From: CADEED01 sp041395625
GTDB taxonomy: Bacteria > Pseudomonadota > Gammaproteobacteria > Steroidobacterales > Steroidobacteraceae
DNA: 64,000 bases
Reading direction: 5' to 3'
Assembly: GCA_041395625.1 (NCBI GenBank)
Contig: JAWLAE010000001.1
Location: 1,116,001 to 1,180,000 of the forward strand
A model generated the notes under the pieces. That model saw nothing but the letters and a program-made list of their open reading frames with translations. It searched no databases and was not told the DNA's origin. Every line of letters begins with the position of its first letter. The stretch's first letter is position 1. Positions 24,976-33,482 of the stretch are shown piece by piece. The translations under genes and the position numbers were made by a program.

Positions 24976-26529
24976 ATGCTGAGTCGCCCCGTGTCGTGCA
25001 CCGCCGCGATGTTGCACACGGCATCGTTGCTGGCGGCCTGTATCGTCGCCGTCGTCTGCCTGCCGGCCTTCGGTGCGCAAGCGCCGCCCGCGCCCGCTTC
25101 GCGTGTTCCGCCGGCCAAGCCGCCCGCCGCGGTTGCGGCGGAGCAAGCTCAGGCTGCTGCGCCATCCAAGACCCATATCGATACTCCGGCGCAGCTCAAG
25201 GCGGATTGTGACAAGCGTGAGGTCGAGGCGTGCTCACGCCTGGCGGATCGCTACAGTTGGGCTGCTCGTTACTTCAATAAGGAAGAGTGGAAGGACGATG
25301 GCCTTGCGGCAGACGCTGCGCTCGAACACAAGTACCGACTACGGGCCTGCGAGCTCGGATCGGTTCGGGACTGCGGGGACGCCGGCAGCAATTTTGTGTC
25401 GGGGACGGGCGTCACCAAGGACGTTGCCCGGGGCATCCCACTCCTCGCCCGCGCCTGCGACGGCGACGAAGGCTCGGCTTGCGCTGCGCTGGCGGACGTC
25501 TACAAGCAGGGTATCGGCGTCAAGGCCAATGGGCAGCTCGCACTGGAGCTTCACGAGAAGACCTGTCGTCTGGGCGCGGGAGTCCAATGCTGGGCGATGG
25601 AAACGGCGATCAGCGACTTGTACCCGACTCTCGGCTTGCCCGTGAACAGTCCGCCCCGACCGCTCGGTGCCGAGGTCGCAACGTGTCGGCGCGGCGACGC
25701 CAACGCCTGCATGCGCGCCGCCTTGCGGTACTACAACGGCAAGGCTCCCGATGTCGACGGGTCGCGCGCCGCGTTCCACCTTGCAGCCGCCTGTGATGGG
25801 GGCATCGGTGACGCCTGCTGGCTCCTTGGCGTCATGTTGGCCCAAGGCGTCAGACTGGAACGCGACGACGCGGCGGCGGCGGCTAACTACCTCAAAGGCT
25901 GCAATTTGCGGCATGGAACGAGCTGCACCGTGCTGGGCGACATGCTTCGCCGCGGTGTCGGCGTTCCAAAGGATGCGGCTCGCGCCGATCAGCTGCGCCA
26001 GTTAGGCTGCTCCCTGGAATCCGCGGCCTGTCCCGAAGACTTGCGCAAGGCAGCCGCGGCGCAGCCGGTGACTGCTGCTACGCCGGCAGCGCCTGCCCCG
26101 TTTACGATTGTGCGGGCGCAGCTCGGGAACGACACGGTCGCGAGCATCCAGAAAGACATCACGGCGCGCGGCGGCTCGCCGAGCGCGGTCTACGGCCCGC
26201 ACAATACGATCAATGCACTGTCGGGCGACTTTCGGGACGGTGGCCCCGACATCATGGCCGTCAACTACGACTTCGACGCGGCAAGTTCTGCCGGTCGACT
26301 CGTGACCGTGACGATCGTCCGCATGCGACCCGTGACCAACGGCGCCGCACCGTACGCCAGCCTGGTTGCCGAGCGCAAGGCCGCCATTGTTAGGGACGTC
26401 GGCCCGTTGCAGCAGAAGTCGCCGACAGAATTCACGGCGTCCGCGCGAGGCGTGCAGGCGACCCTGTATGTCAATCCCGACACGGGCTACTTGCACGAAC
26501 GCTACCAACTGACGGGGCCAGTGCCCTAG
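24976..26529 (+). CDS. Secreted Sel1-repeat protein, Cys-rich
   Basis: A 517-residue exported protein (signal LLAACIVAVVCLPAFGA). About seven Sel1-like repeats follow at residues ~65-350, with paired Cys (CDKREVEACSRLADRY, CELGSVRDCGDAG, CDGDEGSACAALADVY, CNLRHGTSCTVLGDML) in the manner of Helicobacter Hcp proteins. A separate C-terminal domain (residues ~375-517, FTIVRAQLGNDTVASIQKD) is not a repeat. The stop TAG overlaps the convergent TonB receptor's stop: both are read from the CTAG at 26526-26529. Sel1 repeats act as protein-binding surfaces. Confidence 0.85.
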   Translation: MLSRPVSCTAAMLHTASLLAACIVAVVCLPAFGAQAPPAPASRVPPAKPPAAVAAEQAQAAAPSKTHIDTPAQLKADCDKREVEACSRLADRYSWAARYFNKEEWKDDGLAADAALEHKYRLRACELGSVRDCGDAGSNFVSGTGVTKDVARGIPLLARACDGDEGSACAALADVYKQGIGVKANGQLALELHEKTCRLGAGVQCWAMETAISDLYPTLGLPVNSPPRPLGAEVATCRRGDANACMRAALRYYNGKAPDVDGSRAAFHLAAACDGGIGDACWLLGVMLAQGVRLERDDAAAAANYLKGCNLRHGTSCTVLGDMLRRGVGVPKDAARADQLRQLGCSLESAACPEDLRKAAAAQPVTAATPAAPAPFTIVRAQLGNDTVASIQKDITARGGSPSAVYGPHNTINALSGDFRDGGPDIMAVNYDFDAASSAGRLVTVTIVRMRPVTNGAAPYASLVAERKAAIVRDVGPLQQKSPTEFTASARGVQATLYVNPDTGYLHERYQLTGPVP

Positions 26530-29477
26530 AAGCTCACGCTCGCACGTGCGAAGTATCGCCGCCCGAGTACGTCGTAGGTCGAGGGATCCGTATTCATCTG
26601 CACCGACGAGGTATAGAGCGGCGGCTGTTCATCGGTCGCGTTCTCGACGCCGACCCGCAGCTCCCAACTGTCACGCAGACGCCAGGACGCGTTCAGATCG
26701 AGATAGGTGACCGCGCCCGCGCCGACCGTGGTGCCGGGATCGTAGGACGCATACTTGTTAGCCATCGCCGGCAGATAGCGCGCCCGGATACCGGCACCCA
26801 GCGGGCCGCGGGACCAGTTGGCGCCGAAGAACAACTTGTAGTCGGGGAAGGCGGTGCCGATGTTGTCGCCGACAGTACCCTTGTAATCGATCGCCGGGAG
26901 ATTCGGCAGATAGCTGATCTCCCACTGCTGCAGCCAGTTGGCGAGCAGATTGAGGTCCAGCTTGCCGGCACCGCCCAGATCGAGGCCCCAGTCGATCTGC
27001 AGATCGACGCCGGCGGTGTTGAGTTCCGATACGTTGGCCGTGCCCTGACTCGGTACGAACGGCGAGCCATCGGACACATTGCCCGACGAATCGGTGCGAC
27101 GGTTGATCGCCTGGCAGGCCGGATCAGTGGGATCGAAGTTGGGATTGTTGCCGGAGAAGCCATAGCACAGGAGCACGATCTCGCCGGCGGGGATCGAGAA
27201 GATCGCGTCCTTGAGCCGGATGGAGTAGTAGTCGACCGAGGCACGCAGACCAGAGAGCCGACCAGACCACGGCGAATCGAACACCGCGCCCAGCGTGACG
27301 GTGTCAGCCGACTCTTCGTTCAGATCCGGATTGCCGCCGCCGAAGGATTCCACCTGCGTGAAGGGGAAGCTGAACGTATCGATGTCAGCCGCGGGAATGC
27401 CCTGCGCGACGCACAGCGCGCGGATCGCACCATTGCCACCGCGGCTGGTATCGGCCGCGGGCCCCAGTGTTCGGGCACTGGAGAGATTGCTGCACGGATC
27501 TTCCAGCAGCGACGGAAAACTCTGGTTCGCCGGACTGAAGAGCTCCGAGATCGACGGCGCACGCACCGCCTTCTGATAGGACGTCCGGAAGCGCAGCGCC
27601 GCCAACGGCTGCCACGTGCCCTCCACTTTGTAGGACTGCGCGGTGCCGCTGATCGAATGATCCGAGAAGCGTGCACCCAAGGTCATGCTGAGATTCTGCG
27701 CGTAGCGCGCGTCCTGCAGGAAGGGCACGTAGAGCTCGGCGAACAGCTCCTTGATGTTGAAGGCACCGCGCAGGGGATTCTGCTGATTGAAGCCCAGCAG
27801 ATCACCGCGCGCCACGGCGAGATCGGGCTCGAAGCTGAACGATTCTTCGCGCCAGCCGGCGCCGACCGAGAACCGCGCATCGCCGGCACGCGTGGCGAAC
27901 GCGGTGCCGCCCAGCGTTGCCTCCGCCAGCGAGCTCTCGAGGCGCGTGCGATTGGTGAAATACGACCGCACGAAGTCGGCGCAGGCGGCGGACAGGCCCG
28001 CAGGCCCGACGAACGGGTTGTAGCCACCCGCACAGACCTCGGTGCCGCCGGTCGGCGAATCGAGCAATTGCTCCAGGCGAGTCAGCGACACGTCGTTGTT
28101 GAGAATCGTGTTCTCGCTCATGCTCGACGTCGCCGCGAACGCATCCCAGGAGAAGCGCTCGCCCAGCGTCCCACGCACCCCTCCTAACAACTGGTACACG
28201 TCGTACTCGTCGGTCGTCTGGCGCGGGCCGACGCCCTGCATGCGCTGCCGGAACGTGAATGGCGCGGCCGCATTCGGCCGCGAGTCCAGCAGCGTGCGCA
28301 GATCCGCGGGTACGAAGGGATTGCTCGTCGGAATCGTAAGCCCCGTGGCCGGCACCGGCGCGAGCTGCGAGGTGGTGTCATAGGTGGTGAAGAACGCCTG
28401 CGCGTAGGCTTCGGCGCTGTCGTTCATCTTGAGATTGAGGAAGCCCGCCAGATTCCAGCGCTGCACCGGCAGCGACAGGGCATTGGTCGGCGCAAAGTTG
28501 AAACTGAAGGAATTGGCGTTGAATCCCGGGTCGTTGGTGTCCCCTCGGAAGTTGACCACCGAGTTGGTCTGCCCGGTGCCGATCGAAAACAGCGTGCCGT
28601 CCGCATTGAAGCCGATGTTCTGCGCACGCGGCACCGTGCCCGGCGCCGCACCATAGCGGGCGAACACCTGATCCATCGCCGCCTGGGTGTGCGAGTTGGT
28701 GCTGGCGCGATCGTAGCGCCCTTCCAGAATGGTGCCGGACCCTAACGACCGGTTGCCCTGCTGCCGCACATCGAGCGCCACCGTCGAGAACGCGCGCGCA
28801 CCCTGATAGACGGCGTCGCGCTCGGTGTACTGGAAATTGAGCACCGCGTTGCCGCGCTCGTCGGCGAAGTTCGAGCCCAGGGTCAGCGAACTCGACCAGT
28901 CGACGCCATCCTGCTCGGCCGTTCTGCCGTAGCCGGTCTGCAGCGCGACGCCCTCGAAGTTCTTCTTCAGCACGAAGTTCGTGACCCCCGCGATCGCATC
29001 GGAACCATAGACCGCCGACGCACCGCCCGACACCACTTCGACGCGCTCCACCAGCGCCGCCGGTACGATGTTGACGTCGACGACCCCGGTGGGATTGGAC
29101 GGCGGCAGACGCCGACCGTTCAGCAGCACCAGGTTGCGCAGTGTCCCGAGCCCGCGCAGGTCGAGATTGGCCTGGCCGCTGTTGCCGGGGTTGTTGGACG
29201 TGGTCGTGACCGACGGCACGAACTGCGGCAGCTGATTCAGCAGGTGCTCGATCGAGGTGGAGCCGGTCTGCGACATGGCCTCCGCCCCGACCGATACGAT
29301 CGGACTGTCAGAGTTGAAGTCCGGCCGCTGGATACGGGTGCCGGTCACCGTGATGGTCTCCAGCGTGATCCCTGCGGCATTGTCCCTGCCCGACTCCTGC
29401 GCGCCCGCCACGGTTGTGAGGAACAGCGCGCCCGCGAGCAGCGCCATCTGCCGCGGCGCATCTTTATAGTTAGCCAT
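26526..29477 (-). CDS. TonB-dependent outer-membrane receptor (large)
   Basis: A 983-residue receptor. Signal peptide (ALLAGALFLTTVAGAQ), then ITLETITVTGTRIQRPDFN (TonB-box area). The plug has LRGLGTLRNLVLLNGRR and RVEVVSGGASAVYGSDAIAG, and the barrel ends with an aromatic strand (YFARASVSF). The ATG at 29477 has AAGGAG seven to ten bases upstream. Plug and barrel are of the 'TonB-dependent receptor, LLNGRRL' type abundant in Steroidobacter- and sphingomonad-like bacteria. The substrate cannot be told; no linked catabolic gene is present. Confidence 0.92.
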   Translation of the reverse strand: MANYKDAPRQMALLAGALFLTTVAGAQESGRDNAAGITLETITVTGTRIQRPDFNSDSPIVSVGAEAMSQTGSTSIEHLLNQLPQFVPSVTTTSNNPGNSGQANLDLRGLGTLRNLVLLNGRRLPPSNPTGVVDVNIVPAALVERVEVVSGGASAVYGSDAIAGVTNFVLKKNFEGVALQTGYGRTAEQDGVDWSSSLTLGSNFADERGNAVLNFQYTERDAVYQGARAFSTVALDVRQQGNRSLGSGTILEGRYDRASTNSHTQAAMDQVFARYGAAPGTVPRAQNIGFNADGTLFSIGTGQTNSVVNFRGDTNDPGFNANSFSFNFAPTNALSLPVQRWNLAGFLNLKMNDSAEAYAQAFFTTYDTTSQLAPVPATGLTIPTSNPFVPADLRTLLDSRPNAAAPFTFRQRMQGVGPRQTTDEYDVYQLLGGVRGTLGERFSWDAFAATSSMSENTILNNDVSLTRLEQLLDSPTGGTEVCAGGYNPFVGPAGLSAACADFVRSYFTNRTRLESSLAEATLGGTAFATRAGDARFSVGAGWREESFSFEPDLAVARGDLLGFNQQNPLRGAFNIKELFAELYVPFLQDARYAQNLSMTLGARFSDHSISGTAQSYKVEGTWQPLAALRFRTSYQKAVRAPSISELFSPANQSFPSLLEDPCSNLSSARTLGPAADTSRGGNGAIRALCVAQGIPAADIDTFSFPFTQVESFGGGNPDLNEESADTVTLGAVFDSPWSGRLSGLRASVDYYSIRLKDAIFSIPAGEIVLLCYGFSGNNPNFDPTDPACQAINRRTDSSGNVSDGSPFVPSQGTANVSELNTAGVDLQIDWGLDLGGAGKLDLNLLANWLQQWEISYLPNLPAIDYKGTVGDNIGTAFPDYKLFFGANWSRGPLGAGIRARYLPAMANKYASYDPGTTVGAGAVTYLDLNASWRLRDSWELRVGVENATDEQPPLYTSSVQMNTDPSTYDVLGRRYFARASVSF

Positions 29478-29629
29478 CGAACGAACTCCTTGAGAACCTA
29501 TGCAGGCCATTCTAGGAATCGCCCTGCACTGCTTCGCGGCGCGGACGGACACGTTTGGAACGAAATCGGACAAGGCGCTGTCCGTGCGTGCCTAACAGCC
29601 GTGCTCAGGGCAGCTCGTCGGGGCCGGGC

Positions 29630-29880
29630 CTAGCCGATCATGTAGAACGACGTCTCGGCCGCACCGCCCATGCGGCTGAAGCCGCCCAGCAGATACACAG
29701 GACTGTCGGGCTCGGCAAACACCATCGCCTGCTCCGTCGGTCACCGATACCCACGAGTGGAACGCTCAGCGCACCGCCGGGATCGCCAAGCATTGTCCCG
29801 ACGAACTGAACGAGCTTCATGGGCGTCAAACCAAAGTTTGGCCGGGTCTGCGAACGCGGAATTCTCTTGGAGACCATCAC
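29630..29880 (-). pseudogene. Remnant of an unidentified gene
   Basis: The minus strand reads VQFVGTMLGDPGGALSVPLV from about 29815 and then, after a frame change near 29735, VFAEPDSPVYLLGGFSRMGG and AETSFYMIG up to a stop at 29630-29632. The two pieces together look like the C-terminal part of a real protein split by a frameshift and lacking a proper 5' end. The family is not recognised; VYLLGGF resembles a kelch-type strand, but that is weak. It may be the remains of a gene disrupted when the retron block arrived. Confidence 0.4.
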
Positions 29881-30026
29881 GGAGCCACAGACTTCAGTCG
29901 GCCCGAAGCGGACGATCGTTAGGCAGGAATGCCATCCAGAAATCAGACGTTTGCCAGCAGAGTCTATTAAGAATTGTGATAGACGTTTCAGGTCGGATTT
30001 TCAGCGCAAGCAAGACTTCACTATCC

Positions 30027-30920
30027 CTAACTTGCAACGGCGCCTTTGAACTGTCGCTCCAGCCGCTTTGCGCTGCCCGGATTGAATTGCCGAACATACG
30101 CGATTCGCCCTTTCGCTGACTGAATTGATTTGGCGCATTGGCTTGATTGGGGCATCTTATGCAGCGCATGTATGGCGGCGCGGACTCGGTCGCGACGTGC
30201 TTTCGATAGGCTAGGCCTTTTGCCGTTTACCAACAGCCCAGTGATCTCTTGCGGTTCAGAATTCGACATGATTCTGAGTTTTTCTTTCCTGGAAATCGCC
30301 AACGCGCGTGTCGATAGCTGGCGCGCGATCAAGTTGATCAGTTCCCGCGGATTTCGACCGGATGTTGTTAGATCATCGACAAATCGAGTGTACGCACAAC
30401 CGATATTGCGAGCGCCAGCCAATACGGGACCATCAACTGGCAAGCGCAGCAGCGCATTAGCGACGACGGCGCTAGTGCACGCGCCCTGCGGCAAGCAGCC
30501 GCGGTGGGTGATCAGTCGAGTAACTAGGGCAGCGACATTTCGACCGAAGCCGAATTCTGTCCGCAGCAGGCGATATACGATCGTATGACGAACGTTAGGA
30601 AAAAATTGTCGCACGTCGACAGCGATGACGCATGGCTGCCGCAGATGTTTGATGGCGTTTGTATGAGGCGACCTGCCTCTGACGCCGCCTTGCACTTCGT
30701 CGCCAAATGCGACCGTGTTAAGCAACCTCCTGAGGATCTGCTTCTGTATGTTCTTTAGAATCTTGCTCGGACTGCTGATCGTCCTGGTTTTTCCAGTCTT
30801 GAAGTCTGAACGCTGCCAACTGCGATAGTGTTCGTTAATATGCGCGGCGACATTTTCCAGCCGCTCCCGAGGGACGCCGAGCCTGCGAGACAATTCACGA
30901 ATCGATACTAGATCCGTCAC
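30027..30920 (-). CDS. Retron-type reverse transcriptase
   Basis: A 297-residue RT. Residues 41-60 hold the conserved N-terminal region of retron RTs (KTGKTRTISSPSKILKNIQK). Motif A is VIAVDVRQFFPNV (Asp at 102), the motif B region is GCLPQGACTSAVVAN (143-155), and the catalytic box is YTRFVDDLTTS (180-183). PQEITGLLVNGK at 224-233 is the VTG-type motif that marks retron RTs. FVDD in place of YADD, and C and A in place of the two Pro of the usual PQGAPTSP, are unusual. It starts with GTG overlapping the stop of the XRE gene by four bases. Retron RTs make a small DNA from an adjacent RNA and act in phage defence. Confidence 0.88.
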   Translation of the reverse strand: MTDLVSIRELSRRLGVPRERLENVAAHINEHYRSWQRSDFKTGKTRTISSPSKILKNIQKQILRRLLNTVAFGDEVQGGVRGRSPHTNAIKHLRQPCVIAVDVRQFFPNVRHTIVYRLLRTEFGFGRNVAALVTRLITHRGCLPQGACTSAVVANALLRLPVDGPVLAGARNIGCAYTRFVDDLTTSGRNPRELINLIARQLSTRALAISRKEKLRIMSNSEPQEITGLLVNGKRPSLSKARRDRVRAAIHALHKMPQSSQCAKSIQSAKGRIAYVRQFNPGSAKRLERQFKGAVAS

Positions 30921-31249
30921 TTCTGCAACCCGCTCAAGTCGAGCGCACGCTGCGGACTTTCCTTGGCCGATACAAGCACACGCAAAAGTGCACGAGCTAG
31001 ATCAGAAATATCAGCGGCGGGCTTTGTTTCCATATCCTCTGCTTCTGAAGCCAGTAGCGATATCAGCGCAGAGGGAACGCCGACCGCAGTTGCTAGACTG
31101 TCGATCACACGAATACTGGGCTGGCGCTTCCCAGCCTCGATCAACGAAAGTTGGCTCGAAGTAATTGGCATCCGCTCCGCAAGTTCGGACTGTTTCAGTC
31201 CGAACGCGGCGCGGATTATACGAAAAGCTTTTGCGTAGTCTGATTTCAT
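30917..31249 (-). CDS. XRE-family (Cro/C1-type HTH) protein in retron operon
   Basis: A 110-residue protein with an HTH_3 domain at residues ~8-65 (AFRIIRAAFGLKQSELAER, then ITSSQLSLIEAGKRQPS). A C-terminal region of about 40 residues is without known motif. Its stop overlaps the RT start, so the two are coupled. HTH-bearing proteins accompany some retrons (I recall them as a named type in the published retron classification), where they may be regulator or effector. No ribosome site is visible before the ATG. Confidence 0.82.
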   Translation of the reverse strand: MKSDYAKAFRIIRAAFGLKQSELAERMPITSSQLSLIEAGKRQPSIRVIDSLATAVGVPSALISLLASEAEDMETKPAADISDLARALLRVLVSAKESPQRALDLSGLQK

Positions 31250-31273
31250 AAATTTAATGGGAGATGGACACTC

Positions 31274-31495
31274 TTACCTTCGCGTTACTTCGTTCTCAAC
31301 GACGTCCAAGAGAACTGCTGAAATCGTTTCAACTGCAAGGAAGACCTTACTTCCATCCAGCTTTCCTGATCGGGCAACAGTCTCAAGTTCGCGTTTCGCC
31401 TTCTGCAACTGGTCTCTCTGGTCGGAACTCATTCTCGGGTCAGAACACACTTTGGTAACCAACCGCAGTGTTTCTCTCAACGTCTTAACTTTCAT
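31274..31495 (-). CDS. Small helical protein upstream of retron XRE gene
   Basis: A 73-residue, highly charged helical protein beginning KVKTLRETLRLVTKVCSD and containing DQRDQLQKAKRELETVARS. The ATG at 31495 is preceded by GAGGAG at 31501-31506 (minus strand) and was chosen over a longer frame for that reason. It is followed after 24 bases by the XRE gene and is probably the first gene of the retron operon. Not recognised; it could be a toxin, antitoxin or accessory factor. Confidence 0.6.
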   Translation of the reverse strand: MKVKTLRETLRLVTKVCSDPRMSSDQRDQLQKAKRELETVARSGKLDGSKVFLAVETISAVLLDVVENEVTRR

Positions 31496-31713
31496 ATCGA
31501 GACTCCTCGTATCGGGCGAAATGCCCGTGCGCGATTTGCACATCCCCGATTGAGGCCCGAGAAGTTCCAAGTGCCACTCCTACTGTGCGCCCTAACGAGC
31601 GCCCCTTCTCACCGTCGATAATCAATTCCCTTCGCGCTAAGCCTGTTACAACTTGGGAGTTGCAAGAGCCGGAGCGCCAGAGGAACAAACCATCCTGTCA
31701 GGCGAGAAATCTA

Positions 31714-31842
31714 CGTGCCTTACGGCACGCGGCCCCTGAGAAGCCCGGGGGCCAGAAGCAAATCGGGAAGCCGATTTGCGTCGACATGACTGGAGCCATG
31801 TCGCTTGAGGTTGTGCTTTGTCTCGATTGTTAAAGAGCTGAA
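31714..31842 (-). ncRNA. Structured leader upstream of retron operon (candidate msr-msd or antitermination leader)
   Basis: Reading the minus strand, a boxA-like GCTCTTTAACA (31828-31838) is followed by four back-to-back hairpins: CGACATG/CATGTCG at 31782-31803, GCAAATCGG/CCGATTTGC with a 4-base loop at 31758-31779, GGCCCC/GGGGCC at 31731-31753, and CGTGCC/GGCACG with a 4-base loop at 31714-31729. All are perfect stems of 6-9 bp. It lies 220 bases before the first gene. Retron msr-msd RNA normally lies 5' of the RT in the same direction, so this is a candidate, but I could not find the flanking a1/a2 repeats. A TTGACT -35-like box lies at 31894-31899. Confidence 0.45.
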
Positions 31843-31899
31843 GAACGCCGGGTACCAGCGCCCGATAGAGAGTTTGTGTTATTTCGTACTAAAAGTCAA

Positions 31900-32511
31900 T
31901 GCATATGACTCTTAGTTCTATTATTTCCTCTTTTTGGCGACGGGCACACTTAAGAAGATTATGAGCAGCGCCCTCAAGCGGGCGCGGGGAGACGACGGTT
32001 CAAATTTCGATCAGACCGCTCTGAACATGAGGAGCCACTCGAATCCGGCTGCTTCGGGTCATGAGTTGCCTTGGATGGGCTGGCCGCTGGGAGGTCATTC
32101 TGCGAAGAACGGCTTTAGCCGCGAGCGGCCAGCGCGGTATGCCCCCCGCAGACGATCTGACGATGCGTCCCACATTGTGCAGAGGATTCTGCCGCGAACT
32201 GTCGCAGGCTGAGCTATGGCCTGCATAGTCAACTCCGCGCACCATGCAGACTTGCTGCCAGATCAGCGCTCTCTACTTGAGCCGATCGCTCGTCGTGGGC
32301 GCAGCGAGTAATCCACGACATCTCCAGAAAGATGAAAGCAATCGCAACCAGTAACGGCATGGGTGAGCGCTTGAAGATAAACATGATCCTGACCAATCCA
32401 AGAAAGATAACGTCGGCACTAACACGATTTGGCCAATCTAAGAGATGCGCGGTGCGGCGTCGCGCCGGGCACAGACAGATTTGGAACAGATTAGGACCGA
32501 GTGACCGGGCG
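31900..32511. other. Stretch without a supported gene
   Basis: About 600 bases between the retron leader and the nitrilase gene. No reading frame has a ribosome site and a recognisable product. On the minus strand around 32270-32450 there is a hydrophobic reading (VIFLGLVRIMFIFKRS, then LLVAIAFIFLEMSWI) that could be a membrane-protein remnant, but it has no credible start or family. Base composition is mixed, with AT-rich sequence at 31880-31960. Confidence 0.4.
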
Positions 32512-33336
32512 TTACGCTGGCATCTCGCGCACACTGCACGGAAATCTGCGCTGCACATCGGCAACCAGCGCGAGGTCCAGGTCTACGCTCAGGCACGGCA
32601 TCGCCACCGTTGTGGCACCCAGCAGATCGCCGGTCGGCGTATAGACAAAGCCTCGCCCGCCGAACTGTGGTCCGGGCGCAGGCGCATCCGAGAACCGATT
32701 GGAGCTGAGGACGTAACAACCCGAGACGATGGCGGCCATGCGGGCGGCCGCCACCCAATGGCGCATGTCCGGGCCGCTGGCGCGCGGCGCCACGATGACA
32801 TGCGCACCCTCGCGACGGTAGTGGCGCGCCCATTCCGTGAACATGAGTTCCGTGCAGAGCAACACGCCGATCCGCACGCCGCCAAAGTCGATCACGTCGA
32901 AGCCCGGTCGCGCGGGCGAGAACCACGTCTCCTCGCAGAAGCCTGATTCCTGGGGAAAGTATTGCTTGTGGTGCAGCGGTTGGTAGCGGCCCTCTGCCAG
33001 CAGGAAGGCTTCATTCGCCAGCCTGCCGCGGTTGGGAACCGGGCGCGAACCGATCACCGCGGTCGGTAGCTCCTTTAGTGCTGTCAGCGCCCGGTCGTGT
33101 GCGGCGACGCTCGCGCTCGCGGCGTCCGCATCGAACGTCGCACGGCCGGCGAGCCACGGACCGAACGGCATCTCGTTCAGTACTACCAGGTCCGGGCGCT
33201 CCTGCTCGATACGCAGCACCAAATCCCGCCAGGCTGGATGCTCGAGCGACAGGTTGTCAGGCAGTTGGCAGACAGCGATTCTGGGTCGGCCGGGCGTTGC
33301 CACTTTTGACACGGGGCGGTCGTTCCATGCGTGCAT
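32512..33336 (-). CDS. Carbon-nitrogen hydrolase (nitrilase superfamily)
   Basis: A 274-residue protein with the nitrilase triad: Glu in LVVLNEMPFGPW (~55), Lys in HHKQYFPQESGF (~138) and Cys in VLLCTELMFTEW (~175). The WAAARMAAIVSGCYVLSSNR-type region follows the Cys, as in amidases. It would hydrolyse an amide or nitrile. It is divergent from the AraC-family gene, which often regulates it in such pairs. The exact start is uncertain: a GTG nine codons into the frame is also possible. Substrate unknown. Confidence 0.88.
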   Translation of the reverse strand: MHAWNDRPVSKVATPGRPRIAVCQLPDNLSLEHPAWRDLVLRIEQERPDLVVLNEMPFGPWLAGRATFDADAASASVAAHDRALTALKELPTAVIGSRPVPNRGRLANEAFLLAEGRYQPLHHKQYFPQESGFCEETWFSPARPGFDVIDFGGVRIGVLLCTELMFTEWARHYRREGAHVIVAPRASGPDMRHWVAAARMAAIVSGCYVLSSNRFSDAPAPGPQFGGRGFVYTPTGDLLGATTVAMPCLSVDLDLALVADVQRRFPCSVREMPA

Positions 33337-33482
33337 GCGGCTGTCGCCATCCTACGACGGCGAGGGCACGGCCCCGGGACAGCCGCCGACCAATATGGCG
33401 CAAATTCGGACATCACGCGCCTGGCGCTATTCGCAGCAAACACGGTTTCTTGCATACTGGGTTTCTGAGGTGGTGTCCGACA

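Noticed and set aside
31934..32245. Overlapping open frames on both strands after the retron leader
   Set aside because: No ribosome site, no recognisable family, and both strands are open over the same stretch.
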